This document shows, one piece after another, positions 12,171-24,113 of a stretch of 64,000 nt of DNA. Position numbers and translations under genes: made by a program. This stretch comes from Cyclina sinensis (lineage: Eukaryota > Mollusca > Bivalvia > Venerida > Veneridae). The notes under the pieces were generated by a model. The model saw nothing but the letters and a program-made list of their open reading frames with translations. It had not been told where the DNA came from and did not search any database. Positions within the stretch are counted from its first letter, which is position 1. Every line of letters starts with the position of its first letter. Location: contig JAAONU010000001.1 of the NCBI GenBank assembly GCA_012932295.1, positions 56,393,693 through 56,457,692 on the forward strand. The letters are read 5' to 3'.

Positions 12171-13825
12171 AACACTAGCGAATGCACTTCTTGGATGTCC
12201 AACTAGTATCCACGGAAACATTTTCGAATGTATTATCAAATTCCAAAGTAACTGTCAAAAAGGGCCTCAAAAACTATAACACATAAAATAACGAAAATTC
12301 CATTTTCATGATATGACTCACGTTAGTGGTTTGAAAATAAATTAACGCGATATGTAAAACTTCTTCGCAGACATCACGATTTTGCCAGTTATTTCCTTGT
12401 TGCAAATTAACAAGAAGAGAAAATGTAGTTTGCAAATGATAACAATGTTATCTAACAAACGACACAATCTTACTATGCTTATTCGATGTAAATTCACATG
12501 AATGTCTGTGTAAACTGCTAGTAAAAAATTGTCTACTGCTTTATCAAACTTGTGTAAGTTATATTTACTACGTCTGTGAAAGCAATATTAGAGAAAAAAA
12601 AATATATATAAAGAAATATTTGTTATAAATGGAAACAGACATTTGTAAGAAAACACGACATTTTGAAGTCTGGAAGATTTGTGCAGATTAGGAGTTTGAA
12701 AATAGTATAATTTGCAAACTGTCCCTGTATCTGTCAGCAATATTATTAGCTACAGGCATTTTATGCCCCGTTTTTCATATGTACACTTGGATATATTAGC
12801 GGACTACGGCGAGGTACTTGTTATGACTGAAAAATGAAATAAAGGAATGACCAATTAAAAGAATGAACAAAACAGAAATATATTCATTACAAACTGATAC
12901 TTCTTTAAATTTCATTTTTTAACAACAGAGAGGTAATTTATCGATAGTACAACACACTATATAAGTGTATGAATTACGCTTTTGTTTTTGAATGATAAAA
13001 TCACGTTTTTTACATTTTTATCTGGCATCAATCTCCTCGCAGTGATCTCCCCTTCATTATTGTTATTTGATATAATTATGAGAGCAATAGAATACTTGTT
13101 GAAAGTTATAAATATTTAAGTATTTTGAAAATTTTCAAGTTGTTCTCAAACCCAAAGATACAGTGCTAAGTGCATTTCCAGAATGTCCTGAAACTACATT
13201 GTTTAGAGTGAAATCAAATAAATAATAAACTTTATAATGGATATTGTTGTAAAAATATGTTACCTGTTTCCCATTTCTTGCCTACGGAAAATATGCATGC
13301 TACCTGCTTTCAAATATCCAAAGTCAATGCAAAAAATAAGTAATTTACAACAGTTTTAATTTAAAAAGATAAAAGAAAGGCAGTTAGATTCCATCTTACT
13401 GATGAAACACAAAAACCTATGATTAAAGTTAACTTGAAAGGAAATTTCTCGTGTAGCTGATCTGAAATATTACAAGACAAAGCTTTAGTAAACCATACAG
13501 AACTAAATAAGACAAATGAAAGGGCCTGAAAGGAACAAGAAGAAATTGCTTGATTTTGACAGTGAAGGGCTTTCATTTAAACGTGTAAAAGTAAAACAGT
13601 GCGAATTGTTCACTTAATCTGATTATTTGGTCTCATTTTATACGTTATAGACGATGAAAACTCTTTTTATAACACTATTAAAATTAAAAGTAAAAATGTT
13701 TTTACAGCTAAAAGGTATGAATGAACGACAAAGAGACATAGAGCATATAAGCTAAAAGCAACAGTATATGAACTAGATAGAGTAGATAAGGTACAAACAG
13801 TATGTAAGCTACAAAAAATATGTCA
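12171..13825. other. Non-coding spacer between two minisatellites
   Basis: AT-rich sequence with no recognisable gene, RNA or repeat. The 71-codon frame on the minus strand near 13.4 kb shows no domain and no splice evidence. Confidence 0.4.
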
Positions 13826-14945
13826 GTTACATACAGAAGTAAATCTACATACTGTAAATAAAGTACATACAGAAGTAAATCTACATATTGTAGATAAAGT
13901 ACATACAGAAGTAAATCTACATACTGTAGATAAAGTACATACAGAAGTAAATCTACATACTGCAGATAAAGTACATACAGAAGTAAATCTACATATTGTA
14001 GATAAAGTACATACAGAAGTAAATCTACATACTTTAGATAAAGTACATGCAGTATGAAATTTACATATTGTAGATAAAGTACATACAGAAGTAAATCTAC
14101 ATATTGTAGATAAAGTACATACAGAAGTAAATCTACATACTGTAGATAAAGTACATACAGAAGTAAATCTACATACTGTAGATAAAGTACATACAGAAGT
14201 AAATCTACATACTGTAGATAAAGTACATGCAGAAGTAAATCTACATATTGTAGATAAAGTACATACAGAAGTAAATCTACATATTGTAGATAAAGTACAT
14301 GCAGTATGAAATCTACATACTGTAGATAAAGTACATACAGAAGTAAATGTACATATTGTAGATAAAGTACATAGAGAAGTAAATCTACATACTGTAGATA
14401 AAGTACATACAGAAGTAAATCTTCATTCTGTAGATAAAGTACATACAGAAGTAAATCTACATACTGTAGATAAAGTACATACAGAAGTAAATGTACATAT
14501 TGTAGATAAAGTACATACAGAAGTAAATCTACATACTGTAGATAAAGTACATACAGAAGTAAATCTACATACTGTAGATAAAGTACATGCAGTATGAAAT
14601 CTACATACTGTAGATAAAGTACATACAGAAGTAAATCTTCATTCTGTAGATAAAGTACATACAGAAGTAAATCTACATACTGTAGATAAAGTACATACAG
14701 AAGTAAATGTACATATTGTAGATAAAGTACATACAGAAGTAAATCTACATACTGTAGATAAAGTACATACAGAAGTAAATCTACATACTGTAGATAAAGT
14801 ACATGCAGTATGAAATCTACATACTGTAGATAAAGTACATACAGAAGTAAATCTACATACTGTAGATAAAGTACATGCAGTATGAAATCTACATACTGTA
14901 GATAAAGTACATACAGTATGAAATCTACATACTGTAGATAAAGTA
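13826..14945. repeat. 36-bp minisatellite array A, about 31 copies, with 216-bp higher-order repeat
   Basis: The unit is GTAGATAAAGTACATACAGA plus AGTAAATCTACATACT (36 bp). It carries 6-bp inverted ends (GTAGAT and ATCTAC). Rare variants recur at fixed multiples: CTTCATTCTG at 14421 and 14637, and GTACATATTG at 14493 and 14709, each 216 bp (six units) apart, so six-unit blocks were duplicated. The 420-codon minus-strand frame (12-residue repeat with YLQYVDLLLYVL) is a by-product of a stop-free period divisible by 3. Confidence 0.9.
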
Positions 14946-15370
14946 CAAATTGTATATAGATAAGGTACAAATAGTATATAACCTATTTACAGTAGATAAG
15001 GTACAAACAGTATATAACCTATTTACAGTAGATAAGGTACAAATAGTATATAACCTATTTACAGTAGATAAGGTACAAATAGTATATAACCTATTTACAG
15101 TAGATAAAGTACAAATAGTACATAACCTATTTACAGTACATAAGATACTTAAAGTAAATGAGGTAAATACAGTATATAACTTACATACAGTAGATAAGGT
15201 ACAGATAATATATAATATACTTACAGTTGATAAGATACTTACAATTAATGAGGTACATACAGCACATGGGTTACTTACAGTAGAAAAGGTAAAGATAGTA
15301 GAGAAGCTACATACTATATATAAAGTGCATGCAGTGTTCAAGCTACATACTGTTTCAAATGTTTATACGG
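14946..15370. repeat. 36-bp minisatellite array B, related but distinct unit
   Basis: Directly abutting array A, the unit changes to GTAGATAAGGTACAAATAGT plus ATATAACCTATTTACA (36 bp). About six fairly uniform copies run to about 15140, then about six degenerate ones to about 15370. The shared GTAGATAARGTACA core shows common ancestry with array A. The 144-codon plus and 138-codon minus frames through it are satellite artefacts. Confidence 0.85.
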
Positions 15371-16921
15371 TATATGGTTTCTGATTCTTTTTTGCTGTAT
15401 TTTAGACACTCGTTGCAAATGCGTTTTGCTCTTGTCAGTGAAACAGGCGTTAGTTAAAGCATACACTTTGGGCCAAGAGCTCGGAACATTAAGAAGAACA
15501 ATAACAACGCAGTGTTTAAGAACTAATGTTAAACATGTAATATTCAGTATAAAAATATCACTTTTCTGTTAATTAGCCATCATGGTCTTTACCATCACAG
15601 GTTTTTTATCGATCTAATTTTAATAAAAATAACTGGATCCTAAGACCTGATATAGTACAAACACTAAACTCATAGTTAAACAATACCAATGACCTTGAAT
15701 TTAGCCAGATGAAGTAAATAACCTTGACCTGATCGTCGTTCAAATGAAATGGTTAAGAAAATTGAGACTCGAAAATTTAAATTTCTGGAGCGAAATAATC
15801 TATCAGACCACAAAAATAGCTGAAAATAGAAATTACACAAATTTCCAGCAGAGTTTTAAAGTGAAAACTAAAAGCGTTTTTTTTCAGACACAGACTACCT
15901 TCTATATGGGACTCTCATTATTTTGTGTAAACTGATATAACATAATACGCTTAGAATTTAGATAAACAGATGATAAATGTCAGATGAATATAGACATGAA
16001 TATGTTTCCTATATTCCAAGCAAATGCTGAATTTCTAGTATATATGTCCAACGTCAATGCTAATGGCTTCAATCTGGCGCATTTTAATTTGATATATAAA
16101 ACTTGGTTATCAGCAGTACACAGTCAATCTGGCAGGTAAACATAAATGGAAGTATCGTTAGCTGATAGGGGACAGAACTTTTCAACAATATGTTACAGAA
16201 AGATTTCTCAATAAAGTAAGAAACAACGATTTCTCTTAACAAAAGAGGAAAAGGCAATGAAAAGGCAACATATTTTCAGTAATAGTTAGGGACACATGCC
16301 GTTAACTTAAAACCGATTTTGATAGAAATGTGATTGCAATTGTTCATTTTTCTTTATTGAAACATCCTAGTCAATGAATTTTGTTTCATGTTCTTGCATG
16401 TTATTTGAAAACAGGCGACTCGGCAATACGGAATAAGGTCGCTAAATGATATACATGTGCTACGAGTGTATGTGTTGTTTTAATGAGAAGGAGCGAGTGT
16501 GTTATCATGTCTAAAATTGGATATTGCAATATAGTTGTATTCAATTAGCCATCCTTGGTCGTGTCAGAGTGTACATACTTATCTATAAGTAACAGGTATG
16601 TGCACCCATTTGCACTGAAATACACGCTGACTGCCAAATGAATCAAATCTACAGGTATTACAAAGTACCTTGAGAATTTAGATCTATATCGATAATGTCA
16701 AATCCCATTTATTCCTTATTTACAAAATATGATAGGAAGCAATGTTCAACGCGTGCATGTATGTATTGTGACTACTACGCTATTTTCCTTCCTTCCGAAA
16801 GATAATCTTGTTAGGCAGCAATAGCGTGGTACTAATTTTAGCACACCGGTTAGTAAGGCTTAGAAAGAGAAACTGCGGGCATTTTCTCATTTGAGGTATA
16901 TAAGCAAACGCAAGAAAATAT
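15371..16921. other. Non-coding, no gene recognised
   Basis: AT-rich sequence without a supportable gene. Frames are 63 codons or shorter and unremarkable. Confidence 0.4.
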
Positions 16922-17270
16922 AAGAAAAACAGGAGCGGATCAGTGGTGCAGTGGTAACGCGCTGACTAGTAATCTAGGGTTCTCGAGTTCGATCCCTGTG
17001 CTCCTCTACTAACATAATTGCCTTTCTGATGAGACGTTAAACCGAGGTTTCATGTATCAGTGCTATACATTGAGCATGGAGTAGAACCAGGAATGTCTCT
17101 GAAATGGGGTGCTTTTTGTATTTTGCACTGTCCCCCACAACTTAAAATAATCAATCTCTGCAGGGGGCGTGGGTAATATTGGCAACCGGTACTGACGATA
17201 AATAAACTCAAGGCAGGACTCGTCAAGTAAATGGGACATTCGCATACGTCACAGAAAAAAAAGAAAAACA
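16922..17270 (+). mobile_element. Complete tRNA-derived SINE with 10-bp TSD
   Basis: The SINE spans 16932-17260 (329 bp), flanked by the direct repeat AAGAAAAACA (16922-16931 and 17261-17270). The 5' 73 bases (16932-17004) are tRNA-like: GGAGC pairs with GCTCC at the acceptor ends, box A is TGGTGCAGTGG and box B is AGTTCGATCC. The body contains GATGAGACGTTAAACCGAGG (about 17028-17047), which I recall from invertebrate SINE bodies. The 3' end is a short A-rich tail. The pol III boxes and matching duplications are direct sequence evidence; assignment to a named family would need a library search. Confidence 0.85.
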
Positions 17271-18430
17271 AGTGATGAATCACTGGAATAATCTACAATA
17301 AAATGCTGCAAAAATTATAACACATTCAATATTGACATGTCATGGATCGTATCTTATAAATATTAACGCTTCATACCTCAAGGGCATTACTTCTACTATT
17401 TAATTTACACCTACAGGTAATAAATATTACTTAGATGTGTTTTAAGATCGAAATAACTATGAATAAATAATGACTTTTATCAGACAGAAAATACGATCGA
17501 CTGTGAATATACAAAAATATACATGAAAATAATTAAATCGATAGATATGTATGATATAAGTAAGTTACTGACTTTTGTTCATATTACTATTACCAGAATG
17601 AACATATTTTATCAATAATGCAATGAACGCGGAGATTTATATGAGATTTTCATGAGGCTTAGACATGATAACTATATAAGTTGTACATTTTCTATCCTTG
17701 TACATAATTATCTTCGCACTTAATTAGAAATATATTAGGGATAATATAAGTCTATTGTAAATACTGTGTACTTAATGGACATAATGTCCGCCCTTCTTTA
17801 TTTTTTTTTTCTTGAAACTCTCCTAAAAGAATATTGTATAAAACTAGGATCTAGAAACTACCTTAAATGAAGGAATGCAAGTTATCTTAATGCAGTTTCT
17901 TATATCTGACACCTAAGTCTAGACTCAATGCTATACAAAATCTCTTCTTAAGATAGACAATCTACTGGGGAAAAACTCTTAAAACTTCATCAACGACCAA
18001 ATTTTGTATGAGAAATAAAGGTCACCAATCAAATAAAGGTCACCAATCAACGACAGTTTTTCTTCAAGTCGCAGGTTTCTGTTTTGTCGTTTTATTAACT
18101 GCTTTGTTTGCTTCCTTTATATCTTATTCTCACCACCTAGCTGGAATTGAGAAACAATTACATATTACTTCCCGGTGACCGACCAAACAACCTAACAAGC
18201 TCGTATAGCCTATGTTTAAAACTGTTAACAGGATGTATTCAACTCCCGCAACCAACAAACAGAATTTATGTTTTTGAAATCTGTGATTTCTAAAAAAAAA
18301 AAAAAAAAAATAGAAACAAAAACATCTCACTAATATAACTGCAACAGTTGAAGCAACAATTTTTTAGAGTTGCGAGAATTTGAAACTAAGATTCAAACTA
18401 ACTATAATATGAAGACTGTGAAACAATGGA
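17271..18430. other. Non-coding, no gene recognised
   Basis: AT-rich. It contains one small 18-bp direct duplication (AAATAAAGGTCACCAATC, near 18014 and 18033) and a poly(A) run near 18292-18310. Confidence 0.4.
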
Positions 18431-18435
18431 AAGAA

Positions 18436-18820
18436 TACTGTGAAATAAAGATTCAAGCAATATACCGGTATTCATTCTCATGCATAACTCAGGTTTCTGA
18501 GATAGTGAAATAACGACCCAAGCAGTGTACTCATTCTCATACATAACTAAGGTTTCTGAGACAGTGAAATAACGACCCAAGCAATGTACTCATTCTCATA
18601 CATAACTCAGGTTTCTGAGACAGTGAAATAACGACCCAAGCAGTGTATTCATTCTCATACATAACTCAGGTTTCTGAGACAGTGAAATAACAACCCAAGC
18701 AATGTACTCATTCTCATACATAACTCAGGTTTCTGAGACAGTGCAATAACGACCCAAGCAATGTACTCATTCTCATACATAACTCAGGTTTCTGAGACAG
18801 TGAAATAACGACCCAAACGA
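18436..18820. repeat. 59-bp tandem array, about 6.5 copies
   Basis: GTTTCTGAGA recurs at 18493, 18552, 18611, 18670, 18729 and 18788, exactly 59 bases apart. The unit includes CAGTGAAATAACGACCCAAG and TACTCATTCTCATACATAAC. Copies differ by few substitutions, so it is young, with one more diverged copy at the left edge. CTCAGGTTTCTGAG within the unit is a near-palindrome (CTCAG/CTGAG). Confidence 0.9.
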
Positions 18821-20290
18821 AACTATAGGTCATACATACTATCCAGTGCCACACAACATGTAGGCTTTTGGGATCTACACCAAAAAAAAACTCTTCGCAG
18901 ATGGAAAAAAGTAAGAAAAAATGACACATAAGTTGACAGTTATTACATGTACTGTACGTGTAATACTGACGTGAAACTGCGAATGTATGACTGGAAACTA
19001 AACTCTACTCAAAGTAGAAAGTAACAGCCTTAGTCTACATCAGCAGATATAAGGATTACAGTTAAATATTCAAGAAATTGTAGCTATATGTATTTGCAAG
19101 TGGTGACTTACTACACTATTTGATATCATATACCACAACTGACTGTCTGTCATCTGCCGATATATAGTATCTTTATGAAAATAATTAATTAGTGTATGTC
19201 TTGATTTAATTATTAAGTTAATCAGGAATAAGAATAAATCAATCATAAATTATTTGAAACTATAACTCGTCCTAATTACATATTTACGAAGAACTAGACA
19301 GTGAGAACAAAGAATAATAAAGATAATAATTACTTTTAATCCAGTGAATAAACAGGTAATTCTCACACTAGGGAATCTGTTATAATCACTTGCTGCATGC
19401 AGAACACTGAATATTTCCTGCTGTTATTGTTGTGACCTTCAGAAGCATAACGTTTATAGAACACGAAACACGCGTGCATTCTTCTAAATATTAAAGGCCA
19501 ATATTGATTGTTGTAGCGAGGATCTTAATGAATGTGCAAGAAATGAATATTACACTGAAGTATGATTGAAGACCTTTTATTTTAAAACAGAATCGATCTA
19601 TACAACAGACTCAGTAGGACGTTTTCGTCAGCAATAAATAGATCTAACAGAATGTTCCTTTCCAAAATTGTACGTCAAAACTTTTGATCCAACGTACATA
19701 ATTTGAATTTACGTTTTCTTTTTGTCTAAATAATTGATACTTAGTTTACAATATCCGTGTTATTTTCAGTACTCTAACCAGTATTTCCTTTTTTAGCTTC
19801 TGAACAGACATGAATTAATGTTTTATCTTCCTTTATGCAGATAAAAAAGTTGTAACCAAGATATTCGAAAGAGATGTTCCGACATTGATACAAGTAAGAG
19901 TTATATATTGAACCGAAAAGTTTGTTGTTTTTTTGCAATTTTGCAAGCTAATTATTTTGATGTTTCTTTGAAAAGCCGAATCTTAAAAACTCATTGTCCT
20001 TTTTCTAATTTCAATTTTTAATAAAAATAAAACATATTGAACGTGACAAGTATATTCTATCGAATTCAAGCGATTCTCAATTGATAAGTCAAGTGGTTTA
20101 TTGACAACTCAAGGATACGAAATTGCCAAATAAATCTGGCTCTAAGAGTGGATTCTAGATTATTTCGACTGTGCTCAGAACAATAAGATGCAGGAATTGA
20201 AAGTAATTTAAATAAGCTGAATCAAGGAAATGCGTTTTAAAGAAATAGTTTTAAATCAACTAAACGGACAGTTAGTGAATTACAGGTAAC
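18821..20290. other. Non-coding, no gene recognised
   Basis: AT-rich sequence without recognisable gene, RNA or repeat. Confidence 0.4.
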
Positions 20291-20292
20291 CA

Positions 20293-20382
20293 GTGGTTGC
20301 AGAAAAACAAAAACGACACTAAAGTGTTTAAACATGAGTGGTTGCAGAGAAACAAAAACATAAAAGCGATTAAACATGAGCC
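20293..20382. repeat. 45-bp tandem duplication, 2 copies
   Basis: GTGGTTGCAGARAAACAAAA starts at 20293 and again at 20338, and both copies end in TTAAACATGAG. A simple local duplication. The open frames of 64 and 87 codons overlapping it are not supported as genes. Confidence 0.75.
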
Positions 20383-22139
20383 TTTCTCCTACAAAAAGTA
20401 TTATCATCATTGTGTCATATCTTGTGCTGTAACAAAGTGTTGGTATCAGAATATACATGATTGTATTCTTACAGCTGATACCAACCTTTAAAGCAGACAT
20501 AAATCACTTATATTGGAAAACAGCGACTAAAGCAGAAACATTTTCTGGTAAGTGAATTCAGCCTCCAGGGACGAGTAGGTGGATGGTAAAACTGTAAACA
20601 CATTCACTCAGGCAGCAATAACTCTTACGCAAATAATATAATCGCGAAATAGCCAACGGAATATTGATTTGATAAATAATATATATTAACATGTGTTGAC
20701 GGTTGTAATACACCTTTTCAAGAGTAGAGATTATTTATAAGTGAAAAAACAAGGCAGAATTGCAGACTTTTAACTGCGAACAACAGAGACACCATAAAAT
20801 TTCAGAACTAGTAAGATAACAGTTATAGTTTTATACAAGAGAAAATTCTTGCCTTAGAAATGTATTTTGTAAAAGAACATTCGCTTTTACGGTACATTGT
20901 ATCAACTGTTTTAACAAAGGTATCAAAGTTTATGCAAAACAAAGATAAATTGAAGCATGCCGCTTAAAAGCATAGTATAAAAAATAATCCCAACGAAGTG
21001 TAAGCTCTTTTGGTGAGCTTGAAATTCATTAACTCTGGCTCTTGCAAATGTGTTTTCCTTCAATGTATTGCCACTGATTGTATTATCTCCTCGAGTACGG
21101 CTTATTCAAAGGAAGATCAACAAAAATGAGAGAATTCCATTACGTTTGCGGAGAACTATTGACTAATGAATAAAGTCAGAAGGGAAATAAAATCAAGAAA
21201 GACGAGAAAATGCAAATTCGACATTTTCAAAACCATTTCCAACGTTTAAGTCTAAATGCAACTGATTGACGCTATATTTGAATTGATAAGATATATATGA
21301 AAAACATCAGCTAAGGGTTCTTTCAAGTGTCTGTTTTATTTACAAAAAAGGACAGAAACAGGTTGATGGTAGGGAAAAGGGCTTTAAATCAAACGGTTTC
21401 TGTTAGATGACGTGTGTACCTTTAAGGCGGATCTGTATAATGTTTATGTGGTCCCATTACCCCCCTAAAAAATTCTTGTGACCAATATGAGATCAATGGT
21501 TTCGTATTTTTCTGGAATAAATAAAACAACTGGAAACGTGTTTTTCCTAAAGCGTTTAATGTGTTATGATGTATTTATTTTCTGACAATTTGAGACTGTG
21601 TTCCTATTAAAATTGTGTAATTTATATGCTATATCTGGTATGAATATATCCTGATGTAGTCATTCTTGAAAAGAAAACAGTTTGTCAAAACATAAGTTTA
21701 GCCGTTTCACTAGGCTGAAATCACATCGACTGAATACAAACATTAATGCAACAACTCTCATTGAGTGCCTCCGGGAAAATCAAATGCTAAATTTTGCGGC
21801 CAAATTCTGCTCAAAGAAATATTGAAATTGTTGACTCTGCTAATTCCTTATCTAGTACGTAAATAGAAAGCTTTCAAAATGTTACAGTTTTAATAGAATT
21901 TAAGATGACATTTCCTCAGACTAATCCCTAGTTTCATTGATTTCATGTCAACTTCAGCTGTGTTTGGTACATGATGTAAATTTAATTGTGCGGTAAAGTT
22001 ACAGTGACCATATTTACAATTATTCCATCAGTGGAACTAGCTCTAACAAGACAATAGAAACGGTGTGAAGGTCATTATTATATTGACAATCCATTTCACA
22101 GTTGTTATTGTTCTCATCAAAACTTTTCTTTTATTCAGG

Positions 22140-22920
22140 TTTGTGGGTTCACGATCTGGTAGATGATAAATGCTTACAGAAGTCTGGTCATTGTGACCTT
22201 GACCTATGACACAACATCCTTGAATGTAAGACGGTCATTCATTAATAATAAAAATAATCTTATAAAATTTGTGTGCACTATGTCTGTTTGTTGTTCAATG
22301 TCAACTGTTCTATAACCATGTGGAAGTGCAGCAAATTAAGCACGTGAGCATTGGCCTTCGAAATTACCATTTTAGTCTCACATACATCTCCGATTATCAA
22401 GAAAATGATCCTGTGAATAACGTCGTGGTTTATGTCACGTTTTCCCAAACGTTGTATGATTAAAAAACTGCTTCTGTCTGTTTAATAAAAGAAGAACTGT
22501 CGACAATGCTCGCCGAAGTGGTGCTTTGACCTTTGAGCTGAGGACCAGATGCAGATAAACCGTAGATCCTTCAAAAGAAGTGTTTTTTTTGACAATCTGA
22601 CCTCAAGGTCGGTAGAAAATACGCATTTGAAAGATTTCTACCAAAGGGTTGTTGTGTGCAAACATGAACTAAATTAGTTATAAGGGATTTATGACCAATA
22701 TTAAGTATTTTTGACAACTGGACCTTTGAGGTCAAGATCATTCAGGGACCAAGGTCAAATAATTATAAGTCAGTGGGAAGCTTTTGTCCAAAAGGGTACA
22801 CTATGAATCAAATCCATTTACTAATAAGGAAGTTATGGGCAATGTTAATGTTGTCGGAAAGACGGACTGACTGACAGACGGACATTTCAAAAACTATATG
22901 CCCTCCTTTAGGGTATAGAA
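22140..22920. repeat. Dispersed repeat with GACCTTGACCT-type motifs
   Basis: Repeated short motifs (GACCTTGACCT, TTGACCTTTGAG, CTGACCTCAAGGTC, CCAAGGTCAAA) end in a run of GACGGACTGACTGACAGACG near 22862. The same style of GGACGGACGG ending is seen at 36217-36235. It looks like an old copy of a dispersed invertebrate repeat; boundaries are approximate. A 64-codon frame at 22269 overlaps it and is not credible as a gene. Confidence 0.5.
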
Positions 22921-24091
22921 ATTCTAGCCAATTATTTACCAAGTATAAAGTCTAAACGCAGCTTACAGAAAACCAGTTTGACATGGCCTGTTTCAAAGAT
23001 GCTGTCTACATCAAGCGGCATGATTTAAGAAACCCTCAAAATATTTGTGTAGTATCAATCATATCCAGGCATTTTCGTACGTGTTTCCATTTCATGTTTC
23101 TGCGATTTATTAGATTATATGGTTGACTCTACAAAGTTTTTAAGAAGTTTCAACAGAAAGGAAAATTCAACAATATCTCAAAGTTTTCCAGATCTGCTAG
23201 TTTTATTTTGGCGCAGGAGATTTTAGCCAAGATGTATAATTATGGACTAATCTTCAGTCGGAAGCATGTGAATTATATTATTATTAAACGGTCTGTAACT
23301 TGTCTAAGGACAACTGAAAACGAGTTTATTAATACTTAAAGAATGCTTATTTTAGTATTTTGTGACGTACATGATTAAATACAATATTGATAAAACCATC
23401 ATATTTTTTTCCTATTCCACACCACTTGCATACACAAACGTTGCAGAATTTGCTATACCTGACAATTACTCTTGAAATCGGTCCCACAACCATAAGTTTC
23501 TTGACTATCGTTTGACAGCACACCACCTTATTACTAAAGTGCTAATAAGTATAGACAGTCAGAATCTAAAAAAACTAACCGGCTACAAAAGCAGACATGA
23601 ATTATTCTTTATCCAGTTGTTTACAGTTTTCATACAATAGTCAGAACATGCATTCTGTGCACAATATGAACTTAAAAGCTTTGAAGATTCAGTCAAAGAA
23701 ACACAACTGATTAATATCTCTGCAACATTTGTCCGACCACAGATGCAGTTTGTTCAGTTTGATCAATAGTTTCTATTCTATAAATGAAAACATCACAAAT
23801 GAATAGAAAGCTTTCAAAATGTCACGTTTTTAGATCGAATTTCGTTTACATTAATCCCTAGTTTGTTTGATTTCTTTTCAAATGCAACACTTCTTGTTAC
23901 GTAGAGGGAATATAATAAAAAGGGCAGTGTATTGTGCTGAATAACGAGAAGAAATTTCCCAACAAAACAGTGTAAGGATCTTCTTTTGAAGTTCTCTTTA
24001 AAGGAGCTAGGGGAAATGTGTGAAGAAAATGCAAGACCGACGTGTGTAATATTAGAACTAACAAGATTGCTCAGCTATATTTTGATGCAGT

Positions 24092-24113
24092 AATACCCCC
24101 CCCCCCCCACCCC
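24092..24113. repeat. Poly(C) tract
   Basis: About 14 consecutive C bases, then ACCCC. Another C-rich run lies at about 29998-30015. Both are simple homopolymer tracts. Confidence 0.8.

Noticed and set aside
11296..12279. 327-codon frame as a real gene
   Set aside because: No upstream ATG (it opens at GTG, with TAG at 11227), it is composed wholly of satellite units, and frames also exist on the other strand. Kept only as a finding to test.
13708..14970. 420-codon minus-strand open frame with 12-residue Leu/Tyr-rich repeats
   Set aside because: It is produced by a stop-free 36-bp satellite unit whose period is a multiple of 3. Array B likewise gives frames on both strands. No transcription or signal context is visible.
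16932..17004. Functional tRNA gene
   Set aside because: The pol III boxes are good, but the anticodon stem does not pair well and a SINE body, tail and target duplication follow.
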